This document shows, one piece after another, positions 22,657 to 33,895 of a stretch of 64,000 nt of DNA. Below the pieces are notes generated by a model. The model saw nothing but the letters and a program-made list of their open reading frames with translations. It searched no databases and was not told where the DNA came from. The translations under genes were made by a program, and so were the position numbers. The stretch is from Polytrichum commune (Eukaryota > Streptophyta > Polytrichopsida > Polytrichales > Polytrichaceae). The stretch is taken from the NCBI GenBank assembly GCA_950295325.1, contig OX485803.1:69887554-69951553 (forward strand). Direction: 5' to 3'. The number at the start of each line of letters is the position of its first letter. Positions within the stretch are counted from its first letter, which is position 1.

Positions 22657-23345
22657 GTATGCTTGAGTTAGCACTTAGATTCCGAGAGGCTAGGCCTTTC
22701 AAGGGTAATGGACCAAATTTCGCATTGATTTGAATGTTTGAGTTAGCACTTAGATTCCGAGAGGCTAGGCCTTTCAAGGGTCATGGACCAGATTTCGCAT
22801 TGTTTTGTATGTTTGAGTTAGCACTTAGATTCCGAGAGGCTAGGCCTTTCAAGGGTAATGGACCAGATTTCGCATTGTTTTGTATGCTTGAGTTAGCACT
22901 TAGATTCCGAGAGGCTAGGCCTTTCAAGGGTCATGGACCAGATTTCGCATTGATTTGAATGTTTGAGTTAGCACTTAGATTCCGAGAGGCTAGGCCTTTC
23001 AAGGGTCATGGACCAGATTTCGCATTGATTTGTATGTTTGAGTTAGCACTTAGATTCCGAGAGGCTAGGCCTTTCAAGGGTAATGGACCAGATTTCGCAT
23101 TGATTTGAATGTTTGAGTTAGCACTTAGATTCCGATAGGCTAGGCCTTTCAAGGGTAATGGACCAGATTTTGACTTTGTTGTGTATGCTTGAGTTAGCAC
23201 ATAGATTCCGAGAGGCTAGGCCTTTCAAGGGTCTTGGACCAGATTTCACATTGTTTTGAATGTTTGGGTTAGCACTTAGATTCCGAGAGGCTAGGCATTC
23301 AAGGGTCTTGGACCAGATTTCGCATTGTTTTGTATGTTTGAGGTA
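22657..23345 (+). repeat. 75-bp satellite array (about 9 units)
   Basis: Units repeat every 75 bp ('cttagattccgagaggctag' ... 'ggaccagatttcgcattg'). Some units differ by one or two bases and one is slightly shorter. Open frames through it are periodic and not genes. The array begins with the GTAT copy that flanks the 17.6-kb element. Confidence 0.95.
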
Positions 23346-23362
23346 GTGCTCTCGGAATCTAA

Positions 23363-23724
23363 GGGCCGGTTCACACTATGCCCAAGTCGAGAGGAGAAGC
23401 ATCACTTTTCTCGACCAAACTATGTTGAGAGGAGAAGCGTTTGGGTTGAAAAAGTATATTAAAAGAATCCACGGCTAAAAATGTTCGGCCTCTCGACGGA
23501 AGTTTGGGTCGAGCATTTTGCTCGACCCAAACTTGGCTCGAGAGGCCGAACTCTTCCCGCCATATTTTCCTAAAAGTGTTGCCACCTAGGCTCTTTTGGA
23601 GGCGACGTCCTTTGGACTTCGGCCTCTAGTGTGAAGGCCGAGAGGACGAACTTTGGACATTTATGCATTTTCATTGGTCGAAACGCTTCTCCTCTCGAAG
23701 TTTGGCCATAGTGTGAACCGGCCC
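23363..23724. mobile_element. PIF/Harbinger-like MITE, 362 bp, TSD TAA
   Basis: The ends GGGCCGGTTCACACTATG and its complement, with inverted similarity running inward for about 50 bp ('gagaggagaagcgttt'), are flanked by TAA on both sides (23360-23362 and 23725-23727). The 3-bp TWA duplication is typical of PIF/Harbinger. It sits in an inverted, partial copy of the 75-bp satellite. No coding. Confidence 0.85.
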
Positions 23725-23774
23725 TAAGTGCTAACCTCCATTACCCTCTGAGGATACAATTCTCAGTACCCGGG

Positions 23775-24400
23775 AAGTTTTCGGGCATAGTCGGTCAAGA
23801 TCCTAGTCATTCTAAATCCAACCGGTTACATGTTGACATCTTCCGGTTTTGCTTTATTCATTTGAGGTATATTCTATAGATTCCTCTAAAAAAATGATTG
23901 GTAATTCTCGAGCTTCAACCGGTTATTTCTCAAACTCAAGCGGTTCATCTGTAACTAGCTGTTCTCCCCGGACAGTGATTCTCATCATTCACATTGAAGC
24001 AGCACATGCATGATGACATGCAAGGTTGTTAATAATAAAACCAACTTCAAAGACACCACTAGATCACAACATCTGATTAAGACAACAATCTTGTGTTTTC
24101 AAAACACCAGGCTGCATCTTGTAAAGCTGAAGCTCTAAATAAAAGCTATGTATAGCTTCATAAAATCTTGGGGAATTTCAGAAACGGTATGGGGAGATTT
24201 TGAGCAAATCCAGTCGAAATCCAAGTGTTTTTTTAAGTCCAACCGCTTACATGTTGATAAATATTGGTTTCCCTGCTTTACTAATTTGAGGTAAGCTCTA
24301 TAGATTGCTCTAAAATTCTCAGCGATTTGCCTAAAGTCTTGAACTTGAACCAGTTATTTCTCAAACTCAACTGGGCCATCTGTAACTAGCGGTCGGATCT
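23775..24400 (+). repeat. Two direct copies of a ~200-bp dispersed repeat
   Basis: Copies at about 23775-23970 and 24180-24400 share 'ttacatgttga', 'ttgaggta', 'ctatagatt' and 'tatttctcaaactcaa' in order, about 75% alike. The spacer has no gene. Confidence 0.65.
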
Positions 24401-24656
24401 CCTGTTCGAAGATACATGGGTTTCCACTTGTACCCTAAACTCTTGCCGCCCCTTGCGACCTTCTATCCTCAGTATTTCCCCACTGCTCACCTTGTAGCAT
24501 TGTTTACTATACAAAACCTCAACATGTGGCACCAACCCTAGAACATTATGAGCTAGAACATTCACACGTGATGGCTTACATTGCCTGGTGATTATTTGAC
24601 ATTTTGCAAACTCTACTCAGTTCCACAAAGAAGTATGGACATATAGAGATGTGGTC

Positions 24657-24810
24657 CATAACATTACTCAACGACGTGGCCCTTAGAATATAACAGTGAG
24701 ATGTTGGGAGTTCAGTCTAAATCTAAGTCTCCATGTGCAGTTTTTCAAGCATCTCACTGTTGTATGCTGAGGGCCCATGAAACAAGAGTTGTACGTTGAG
24801 TAATGTTATG
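24657..24810. mobile_element. 154-bp MITE, copy 1
   Basis: Ends CATAACATTACTCAACG and its complement; inner arms 'acagtgagat' and 'atctcactgt' also pair. The same element recurs at 29257. Target duplication is unclear. Confidence 0.75.
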
Positions 24811-25992
24811 TCCCTTTGCAACACTCTACCTTACTAGATCATATACACATAGATAGATATAAACGTCAGATCCTGTTATATCAAGCATTAAAGATGAGCC
24901 TCAGTACCTGCGGGCTATTGCATCCTTTCGGGGGTGGGCTTTATTTTGGGTACCCGACCAAATGTACACTCCATATAGTGAATACATCGTAGACAAGCGG
25001 CAGTTGTCGCATACGAACGTACATCCAACATATAAGTTTGACCCCTAGGATAGGTTCGTGGCTGATTATTCTCGAATGACCTTGACTAGACTAATTTGGG
25101 GTCATCGAAGCTATTTCCGGTGTCAAACAAACTAAGAAGTGACTTCTGGACTGCCACATACTAGTTCAGGGATTGAATGCTGGATGAACGAGAGGTACGC
25201 TTAAATGCGGTAATTTGCTCCCTCTCGCCTACATCCTATTATACCAACCTCATCAAGCTTTTTACGGACTGCGTATCATCGAGCATCAGATCGAGCTTAT
25301 CAAGCCTTACAACACTGTGATGGAAAGACCCAAGAGATCACTCATACACTGCAACTAAGTACCTCAAGAACTCAAGCTCTTGAACCTCAAGTTGTCAAGG
25401 ATTAAGTATCATCTAGAGATCATGGAAGAGAAATTTCCAAAGATCTGAAACTTGTATGCTAAATTGCACAAGTTATACATAATGTTAAGATTTCAACCTG
25501 ATTGCAATACAAATTACACTGGTGCAATGATGAGATTTGACAAAACTAATGCAACCTCAAAATTCACAGACTTGGATACAATTCTCATGGTTCACGTCAC
25601 AACAAACAAATGATGACACAGATCAACAGAGTTATGAAAGACAACAACTTCACAGACATCACAAAATCCTCTTACATCCTCTACCTAAGAAATTATTCCT
25701 GAACATTTGCAATACACATGACAAAAATTTACATCAGAGATTCTAGTTATGAAAGGCGGGCTAGCTTTATAAATGATTCTTGTGTAATAATTTCAGAAAC
25801 AATCTCATGGTTCTCCTATCAGTGCCATTTAATTGGCTCAGGCCTTGTGGCCACGCACTACACTATGTAATATGTACATCTCATCAAGCTTATGGTGCTT
25901 CACATTGAGCTCGTAAAACTTGACAAACACTGTGATGGCCGATAGTAGACCCAGAGTTTATTCGTGCTCTCACGCCATGGCTGCCTCCCTCA
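24811..25992. other. Non-coding spacer
   Basis: No gene, RNA or clear repeat recognised. Confidence 0.4.
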
Positions 25993-26214
25993 TCAAATTT
26001 TGTTGGCTGTCCCTCCATTGACGCCATAGCTCCCTACACCACCTTGGCTATTAATGAAAGGTTGTGAATTGGATGCAACATTGGCAGTCCCGCCCCCGGA
26101 AAGTGGGACATACTCCTCGTATTGGCCCTTGTTCGCGCGTTCGCGATTTTTCTTGCGATGCCTCTTCACCATGTAGACCACACCACCCGCAACGACAAGC
26201 TCAACCAACACCAT
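25993..26214 (-). CDS. Small single-pass membrane protein, 73 aa (candidate gene)
   Basis: Starting at the ATG at 26214 (context ggtcaccATGG), the 73-residue protein opens with a hydrophobic helix (MVLVELVVAGGVVYMV), then a strongly basic stop-transfer segment (KRHRKKNRERANKG) and a polar Gly/Ser/Asn tail with a possible 'YEEYVPL' sorting-type motif. This fits a type III or signal-anchored protein with its tail in the cytosol. A TATA-like GCTATAAATT lies about 150 bases upstream on the same strand with no ATG between, so this ATG would be the first in the mRNA. The frame also stays open upstream to a TTAG|G acceptor-like site near 26275, so it could instead be a last exon. I do not recognise the family. 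It is the only non-transposon gene candidate in the window. Confidence 0.4.
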   Translation of the reverse strand: MVLVELVVAGGVVYMVKRHRKKNRERANKGQYEEYVPLSGGGTANVASNSQPFINSQGGVGSYGVNGGTANKI

Positions 26215-26360
26215 GGTGACCGCCAAAAAATTCGACCAAAACTCGAAATCAAGGCTTGAAACAAAGTTGTCAGCCTAACAAATAAGTGCCGAATCCTACT
26301 CCTTTTCTGCTATGATTGTGAGGCGAGCTGAAGATACGAATGGGTGAGTTCTGGGAGCTC

Positions 26361-26370
26361 AATTTATAGC
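26361..26370 (-). promoter_or_regulatory. TATA-box candidate
   Basis: GCTATAAATT on the minus strand, about 150 bases before the ATG of the small membrane-protein gene. Confidence 0.35.
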
Positions 26371-26399
26371 TCCGTTGCATGGTGCTCTAGCTACAATAC

Positions 26400-27240
26400 A
26401 GACAAGAGAAATTCCGTGTCTCTAGGAGGAATATGAGCCCTTGGATCTTGTAGCCACCGACTCTAGAAGAGTGGAGATCGACGGCGCTGGGGAAGCAGAG
26501 CTGCTTTTGTGGCTGGATCTCCAATCAGGAGGTGCCACATCGCTGGACTGAGTCCTTATTTGATGAGGAAGCTTCGGTTCAGGGGAATGAAATGTAAGGC
26601 GGTGGAGTGACTAGTCGGTGTCCAGACGAGTGATGGGGGAATTGTAAAATATTGTAATATTCCAAGCAGCTTCCTCGGCATAGCTGATATTTTCCATCAC
26701 TCCACTTGTAGGGTCATATACTTTGAGAACGATTCACAGCCGACATTCTGCAAGTTGTTCCATTCACCTACAGTTTAGTTATTGTACAGTTTGGGGAGCC
26801 CCACAGAGTAGAGGCACCCATAACCGGATACTTGAGAGATTCTGCACCAAATCTTGAGAAGTATAAGGCGGTGCAAAATTTCCCCATGTAGGAAGGTGGA
26901 AATCACGAGGATTGCAGATTTTTTTTTGGTAATTTTATTCCTTTAAATTGAATTTCTTACGATTTTTGAAGTCAAAAGTGGGTCCAAACATATTATGAAT
27001 GTCTAGAGTCTGTCATACTCGCTCATTCCTCCTCACTTGTGCACTCAAAACTAGGACATGTGTCATGACATTATTGGTTCTCGTTTGCTTGAAAGTTAAT
27101 CCTAACTTGTTTGAATTTAATCCTAGCCTTCTTGGAATTCCAATACGTGTAGATTGCTGATGGGATCCTGATCAGGAATAGGTGTCTCTACTATAAATAT
27201 TATAAACTTTAGTGAGATCAAGCAACTAGGGGCATTGAAT
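26400..27240. other. Non-coding spacer
   Basis: No gene seen. 'ggagtga' and its complement flank a short AT-rich stretch near 26600-26705, giving a weak foldback. Confidence 0.35.
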
Positions 27241-27249
27241 CAATGAACA

Positions 27250-27440
27250 GGGAGAACCAACCACTACAAATGAATTGGTTGACTTTAAAAAATAACCAGT
27301 TGAAGTTCAAGACTTTAGGAAAATTATCCATCATTTCAGAGGAATCTATGCAATATACCCTCAAATTACTAAAGAAAACTAATGATCACAACATGGAACC
27401 GATGCTACTCAGAAACACTAGGGTTTTGACCGATTATGTT
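27250..27440 (-). repeat. Dispersed ~200-bp repeat, inverted copy
   Basis: The complement of the 23775 family: 'aataaccagttgaagttcaa', 'gaggaatctatg', 'ttgaccgattatg' line up in reverse order. The short open frame here is repeat sequence. Confidence 0.6.
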
Positions 27441-28619
27441 AAAAAATCTCCACGGACACTGCACTGAATGGTACGGTAGCTAGGGTTAAGGCTACCATAC
27501 CTAGAAGAATTGGAGTAGGGACCATTTTATTCGTTAATGCACACAATTGCATACTTTTAGTGTAGAGTTTTCCGGTTTCTTATGATGTTGGCCACAGTGC
27601 CAAACATACTCTTTGAACGAAGTCATGCTTTAGCAATTTTAGATTATAACGGAGTCCAAGTGGACAATGTTGGGAGGACTGATTGTGGACTTTGTATCCT
27701 ACTCAGTACATTCTTCAGTACGGTGTACATGCATCCCAAAGCAAACACCATGACATGAATTTATCCTTATTTTCATTAAATATTCTCCATGTTCAGGTTG
27801 AAGATTTGGTAAATTATATTACTTTGAGAGCCTTGTTGTTAAACAGCAGAGAATCCAAAGGTTCGTTGGAGGGATTATATGCTGGTTATCCACAGCATTT
27901 TGACTAGAGGTTAGGGTGCACCCTCCTGAAGTATATGATGCTGCAAGGTAAGTCTACTTTAGAAAATGAAATCCTCCAAGTTATTCTTCTCAGCACATTA
28001 TTTAGTTGCTAACACCCATTTCATTCTGATAATATCAGTATATTGTTTCACCCAAGTTTTTAGCCTATGTGCCAGTGCAATGCTCTGCTGTGAGAATAAA
28101 CAGAGTATAAATTCAAATAGAATTTGACTTGTTTTCGGCCCCACTAAGCATACATACTAAGTTGAATAATGTTATGCTTCTTCTTTGGAGTCTCAAAATG
28201 GCGCCTTTCAACATCCTATGAAACCCTTTTGCTTCCAAAATCATCCTATCATCCATCAATACATTTGGATGCTTGAGAGCTTGTCACACATGCACTCTCA
28301 CAAGCCATAGCAAATGAGGGGATTTCAATGCATCCTAGGGCCTGCAATGGGACAAAAGCACCACGAGTATTCATTTTAGGGTTCCCTCGAGCAACTCTAT
28401 GAACGGGGAGATCCAAACGCTACACTAAATATGATATTTAGTGTCACTTACTATTCGGAGTTACATGGTGATATATCTTTTTATTGTTGACATAAATGTT
28501 CTATAATGTCCAAACAACCAATTTGACATTTGTTGGTAAAGTATGAGATGTACATTAAATATATATATAGCATGTGTAATTCCAAATAGTAAGTGACCCT
28601 AAATACAATATTTACTGTA
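27441..28619. other. Non-coding spacer
   Basis: Only short, unconvincing open frames. No recognisable repeat. Confidence 0.35.
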
Positions 28620-28800
28620 TTTACAAATGGACCAGTTGAGTTTGAAAATAACCGGTTCAAGCTCAAGACTTCATGCAAATTGCCAATCATTTTAGAGGAA
28701 TCTATAGGATACAACTTGACACATTGAAAAGACAACTCAGAAGAAATCAACACTTAGCTGGTGGGACTTAGAAACACTAGAATCTTGACTGTTTTTGCCC
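28620..28800 (-). repeat. Dispersed ~200-bp repeat, second inverted copy
   Basis: Contains 'aataaccggttcaagctcaa', 'ttagaggaatctatagga' and 'aatcttgactgttt', matching the same family. Confidence 0.6.
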
Positions 28801-29256
28801 AAAACCTTCATGTTCACTAAATCAGTTGGCCAAGAGCAATGGACATGAACCAAAACCCTTCGACACATCAAATATTTGACATTGTCTATTTGAATTCAAA
28901 GCCAATCAAATTCACACATCGACATTAGCACCACAGCTGAGATTGCAGTAAATGGGGATAAAGGTAACGGACATTCCATAACCAGGCCCCAACATGGGGA
29001 GGAATCTTCACAATATGGCCTGTTTCTAGCGGCTGTGATGAGGATGGTTATAGCCCATAACCATATCTCCTCACGATTGGTGTACTTAAAACCAGAAAAC
29101 TAATATGCAATCAATTTCTTTCTTAGCTCAATTCCTCCTCACATCAATTATGTACGATAATCGACATGTGTTCTCAATTGTGGACTAGATAACCAACAAT
29201 AGGAGAGTGGATGAAGAGCCACGGGAGAGACAAGTCATGCCATGATGTCGCACCTT

Positions 29257-29410
29257 CATAACATTACTCAATGATGTGAACCCTCATAATATAACAGTGA
29301 GATGATGAGAGTTTGATATGAATTTGAGTCTCTGGAGTAGCTTTTCGAGCATCTCACTGTTATGTTCTAAGGACCCACAAAATGAGAGCTGAACGTTGAG
29401 TAATGTTATG
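29257..29410. mobile_element. 154-bp MITE, copy 2
   Basis: Same length, ends and inner arms as 24657-24810, about 75-80% alike. Confidence 0.75.
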
Positions 29411-30521
29411 TCCATGGATGCCATAATGTGATAAATTCTAATAACTCTTGTGCCCTTGGAAGAGCAATCAAGTATGGGGTGACAGCCGTGCTCACTTACC
29501 GCTCCCATGGCTTTTGAAGGAAATTCACTGTAACCCATAGTTAAGCTCCTCATGTTGGATATCCTACTCTGTAGATTCCTCTATCCTCATGCCCGCAACC
29601 CTAATTGGCACATTTTGTAAGAGTTGCTACATCACACATACCAAAAACTTAGCAGAGGACAAGCAAAAGGACAAGACTTGAGCAGATGGATTTACCGAGG
29701 GTTGCACTTGCAGAGTTGTAATCCTAAACCTGGACTCTCAACGAGTTAACACGGCGCAATCTGCAACCAACTTATTGATTGCTAAAACTAACGTGCTCCT
29801 CACACTCAATTCTTGGGCCCTGCAAGAGTGACACTCAGTCACCAAGTCCAGCTCCCTTCAAGCTTGGATTCCTCTGAGCACAAGAACGAACTTAGGCTAG
29901 GTTCAAGAGGAATTTCAAGAACAAGAATCCAACACAATGCACTTCTTCAGCTCCGCTACGTACTTCGACGCAACAGCAAGCGAGAAATCCCTGTGCAGTC
30001 TGAAAATTGGTCCATAAGTTGTTGCAAAGAGTAACATCGTGGTAACTCATAGACGACTTTGATGGAGAATTGATGGAGAATTGATGGAGCTTCTGCCGAG
30101 ACACCAAACATTGCATCAATTCTACACCAATACTCCGTCAAATTCAGTCTACACTGCATTATGTGTGTGCACAGTGCTTGCCTAACGACACTGAGAAGAT
30201 GATAGACAAACCAAGTACATTGCCAGTGGAGCAGAGATTAGATGTTGAGTGGCCAACATCAAGTGTCACAATTTGGCGTTGACGGTCACCGCTTTCTGAA
30301 AGACCATCCTTATCTGGGCGATGTGCAAGTGGTTTCTTAACAGATGTAGCAAAAATGGGAAAAAGTTTTTGAAACTTTAACATATTAGGTGTGTAGCAAT
30401 GTTGGGCAGGTATCTAGTTTCAAACCCCGGATATCAATGAGGGTGTACCCAGCTGGTACCACATCCATTAATACAAGTATTAATATCCAATGATTATTTG
30501 CACATACAAGGTAAACGTGTC
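29411..30521. other. Non-coding spacer
   Basis: No gene supported. A small direct repeat (gatggagaattgatggagaa) lies at about 30061. Confidence 0.35.
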
Positions 30522-30524
30522 TTA

Positions 30525-31034
30525 TGCCCCCTTCCCACCTGACTTTAGCTAATAACCAAAATATTTCTTTAAAATCGGGTAAAGCTCCCTTGGTTATAGC
30601 AAAGACATCAAGCTATACCATTGCACCTATAAGCACTTGCTCCGGAGATTGTCAAGTAGGTTTTAGTTAAGTAGCTTTCACACATGTTCATTGTTTTATC
30701 TACCAAGTAATGAATGTTGGGTAGTTTTTGACCCATCCCCAAATGCCTTACTACTCACCTATCTTACCATCGGTTTTTGTTAATGAAGCTCCTTGTGCCC
30801 TCATAGCAACCAATATATCACAAGGGTGGGAGGCGACACTTTTAAAGCTCCTATATTCCTACCTCATGTTTAGATACCGATGGGAGGGTTGGTGCTCGAG
30901 GCTTAAAACCTCCACTTTAGAGCCATGCCACATCATTTGCCAACTAGGCTTGGCACTAGATAATGTTGAGGTGTGAAGGCCGGGTTGTTAGAACCAACAT
31001 TTAGTCTTAGCTAAAGTCAGGTGGGAAGGGGGCA
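30525..31034. mobile_element. PIF/Harbinger-like MITE, 510 bp, TSD TTA
   Basis: The terminal repeats begin TGCCCCCTTCCCACCTGACT and run to 28 perfectly paired bases. TTA is duplicated at 30522-30524 and 31035-31037. No coding. Confidence 0.85.
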
Positions 31035-31501
31035 TTACATGGTTAGTTTTTGCCATTATTGCAAATCAACTTGGACTTTAAGAGTTCAGAATTTTTTGTG
31101 TTTTGTTTTGTTTTGTTTTTTAATTTGGGCATTTGTGAACGTGATAGGAGATTTTAGCCATAATGTAAGGTGAGAGTACCTAAAACTAACACTAACCCTT
31201 TTCCGCCACCTACAATGATACCCAAAAGCAAGCAAACTTCAACGAAATGCAACGACCTCAATCGGAGTTTGGTTTCGAGCTATTCCTTAAACAACATTAT
31301 GCTCTCATAAGGCCTTGTAGGAGTTCCTGCGTGGCCTATGTACTTGCGGCAATAGATACAAGTTGTGATCCTTGATGCTCTTAGCCGACCACTGGCACTC
31401 CGGGTTACAAGCGGCAATCTTCACAAGGTGAGTTTTTAATGACCTACATGCTACTTTGTATTGGGGGTTGTTCATTGAGGCTAGATACCTTGAAGCCTTT
31501 A
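31035..31501. other. Spacer, ends in the TA target of the Pogo element
   Basis: No gene. Bases 31500-31501 are the TA duplicated at 38352-38353. Confidence 0.5.
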
Positions 31502-31816
31502 CCGTACGTTAAGGGCAGCTTCGGCGCTCTCTTGCCGAATAATTATTAAAAGTAAAAAAATAGTGTTCGGCGGCAAAAAAAGCTTACTAAAAAATTCGGC
31601 ACTTTCAATAGTTTAATAATGCAAATTTCGGCATACATCCAAGAAGTTGTTATCTAACGGTAAACAAGGATGTTCGTTCACGATTTCATCCAAGTTTGGC
31701 CGCTAATATATCCCTAATCTTGCCCTAATCTCTCTTAGTCCTAATTGCCAATGTTTTTGTCTACTGAGAGATTTGTTGCTTGTTATGCAGTGTTGTACAT
31801 GTTTTTTAGAGCGAAA

Positions 31817-33592
31817 ATGGCGAGACAAAAAACTCTAAGTAGTATGTTTAGTGTTATCAACAAAGATGAGATGGAAGTGTGTGTGCAACAGGATTTTGTA
31901 GCTCTCAATGAGAAGTTGGAGATGGAGCATGGCATGTGCAAAGAAGTGATGAAGCGACCAGTTGGAAGGCCAAAGAAGGAAATAGAAGTTGTGTTGTTGA
32001 CACCGAAAGTGGAACCAAAGGAACAAGCATAAAAGAAAGCAAAGGTTAGAGGACCTTACATTAATTGGTTTTTGCCTGCTCTATATAAGCCCATCTATGC
32101 AGCTATGAAGCAACATAAAAACCTCACAGTTGCTTTGAATTATTTACGCACAAAGCACAAGGTACCAGGAGAGACTTATAGTGTTTATGACAAACTTTTT
32201 AGAGGCTCTCTATACGAGTGGCTTTCATCTACAGGCATTTTAAAAGAAAAATACAAGCAGCACATCTTGAAGGGATCTTCCTCTTTTACCGGAGGCACAC
32301 AACATGGTCATTTGCTCGCACAATTTCCGGAGTTAGAGGAGGAAATAATCAAGATGCTTGAGAGCCATCGAGATGCTGGACAACCTCTCTTTGCAACTAC
32401 TGTACGAGGTTTAATTCGAAGTTTAATTCGAAAGAGGGAACCTAGTTTACTTAAAACCGAAAATCCAAGCGGGTTTAGGGTTTCACTAGCATGGACCCGC
32501 GAGTTTGTTCAAAGCAAGTTGGATTGGACTTACAGGGCAACAACAAGAGCAGCTCGGAAATTACCAAGCAATTGGGAAGAACAAGGACTTCGAATGGCAC
32601 AAAGGGCTGCATTTCTTGTGAAGGCGTATTCCATCCCTCCGGAAATGTTTGTCAATACAGACCAGACCGGCATTCATCTTGTTCCTACAAGTGGAGCTCG
32701 AACTTGGGTAAAAAGAGGCTCAAAGCATGTACTTGTACACGGAATGGAGGATAAGAGACAAGTTACAGTCTCGGTGTCTTCCTCAGCGAATGGGAACCTC
32801 TTACCTTTTCAAGTCGTATTTACTGGCCTGACGGACAAAAATCTGCCTCCTCGAAATATAGGTCGCCTGCAATGCGAAGGGGCTGGATGGCAACTTACAT
32901 GTTCTAAAAACCATTGGTCTAACATGTCTACTTGCCAAGAATTTGTGGAAACAATCTTACAACCCTACATGAAACAAATTATTGATCGATTAAACATGCA
33001 CAAGGATTCAAACCTTATCTGGTTACTGGACTGTTGGAGTGTGCACAAATCAAAGGAATTTGTTGCATGGATCAAGGAGAAACATCCAACTATTCTCCTA
33101 ATATTCGTTCCATCAAATTGTACATCTATTTATCAACCTGTAGATGTCATTCTTCAACGGCCATTCAAACATGGTTTTAGAAAGGAGTTTGATATTTACA
33201 CTACAGCTATGATTGACAAGCAACTTGAGGAGAAAGAGGCAAAAGATGTTAAGCTTGACTTTCGCATGTCATCTTTAAAACCTTTACTCTGCTCATGGTT
33301 GTTTGAGGCATGGCACCATGTCAACAAAACAGCAATGCTCAGACGCGGATGGGCACAATACGGACTTGAACAAGTTTTCAATTCAACATTTCAGTGCACT
33401 GCAATGGAGGAACACATGAAGACACCATTTTTCAATGAGACATCATTTGAATCAAGGGAAGAAGAGGAAACAAATCCTGATGACAGTGTGGAGGGTATTA
33501 TGGAAGATGGTTTAGTACAAGTTGCTAAAATCAACACAACCAACAAAAATTTGACCATTTCAGCAGTAAAAAGTCTAGCTCGAAAAAGGTAA
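31817..33592 (+). CDS. Pogo-like DDE transposase, one internal TAA
   Basis: From the ATG at 31817 the frame encodes about 591 residues, interrupted only by TAA at 32030-32032. The N-terminus carries an AT-hook-like 'RPVGRPKK'. It is followed by a helix-turn-helix/CENP-B-like region ('FPELEEEIIKMLESHRDAGQ'), then the DDE_1 catalytic core: 'FVNTDQTGIHL' (D at about 282), 'WLLDCWSVH' (D about 405) and 'QPVDV' (D about 443), with spacing typical of Pogo/Fot. All three acidic residues are present. The protein would bind the element's ends and cut and rejoin at TA. After the stop, the frame continues with no other lesion, so the loss is recent, or a downstream start makes a shorter protein without the AT-hook. 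Confidence 0.85.
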
Positions 33593-33599
33593 ATTCCTG

Positions 33600-33822
33600 C
33601 CACATTGTAAACAATAATTTCAGTTAGTGCCCATTTGATATGTTCATTGGAGAAATAAGGAATTAGAAATTTACTGGAGTTGAGAATAAGTTAACTCACC
33701 AAGCCACTCCCATTTTCCGAGGATATGATTTTCCGAAAGCAGCCGAAGAGTCTGAATTGGGGTTTTTTAATTTCTTGCTATACAAAAGTGTTGAAGCTCT
33801 GTTTTTTTCCCTATAATTGCAG
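33600..33822. other. Spacer with captured intron 3' end
   Basis: Ends in 'ccctataattgcag', a good splice acceptor directly before the dehydratase fragment. Confidence 0.4.
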
Positions 33823-33895
33823 GGTCAAAAACCATGGCGAAAAATAAGGGCCCCATAAGGCATTGATCACAGGCATCACCGGCCAGGACGGATCC
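33823..33895 (+). pseudogene. Captured start of a GDP-mannose 4,6-dehydratase gene
   Basis: After a splice acceptor, ATG at 33834 begins 'MAKNKGPI'. One frame over follows 'ALITGITGQDGS', the highly conserved NAD(P)-binding start of GDP-mannose 4,6-dehydratase, the enzyme of the first step from GDP-mannose to GDP-fucose. Similarity stops at GGATCC (33895), and a frameshift separates ATG from the motif. It is about 70 bp of a first coding exon, presumably picked up by the Pogo element. Confidence 0.65.

Noticed and set aside
22734-23200. Repeated 25-residue protein in the 75-bp satellite
   Set aside because: 75 is a multiple of three, so frames stay open by chance on both strands.
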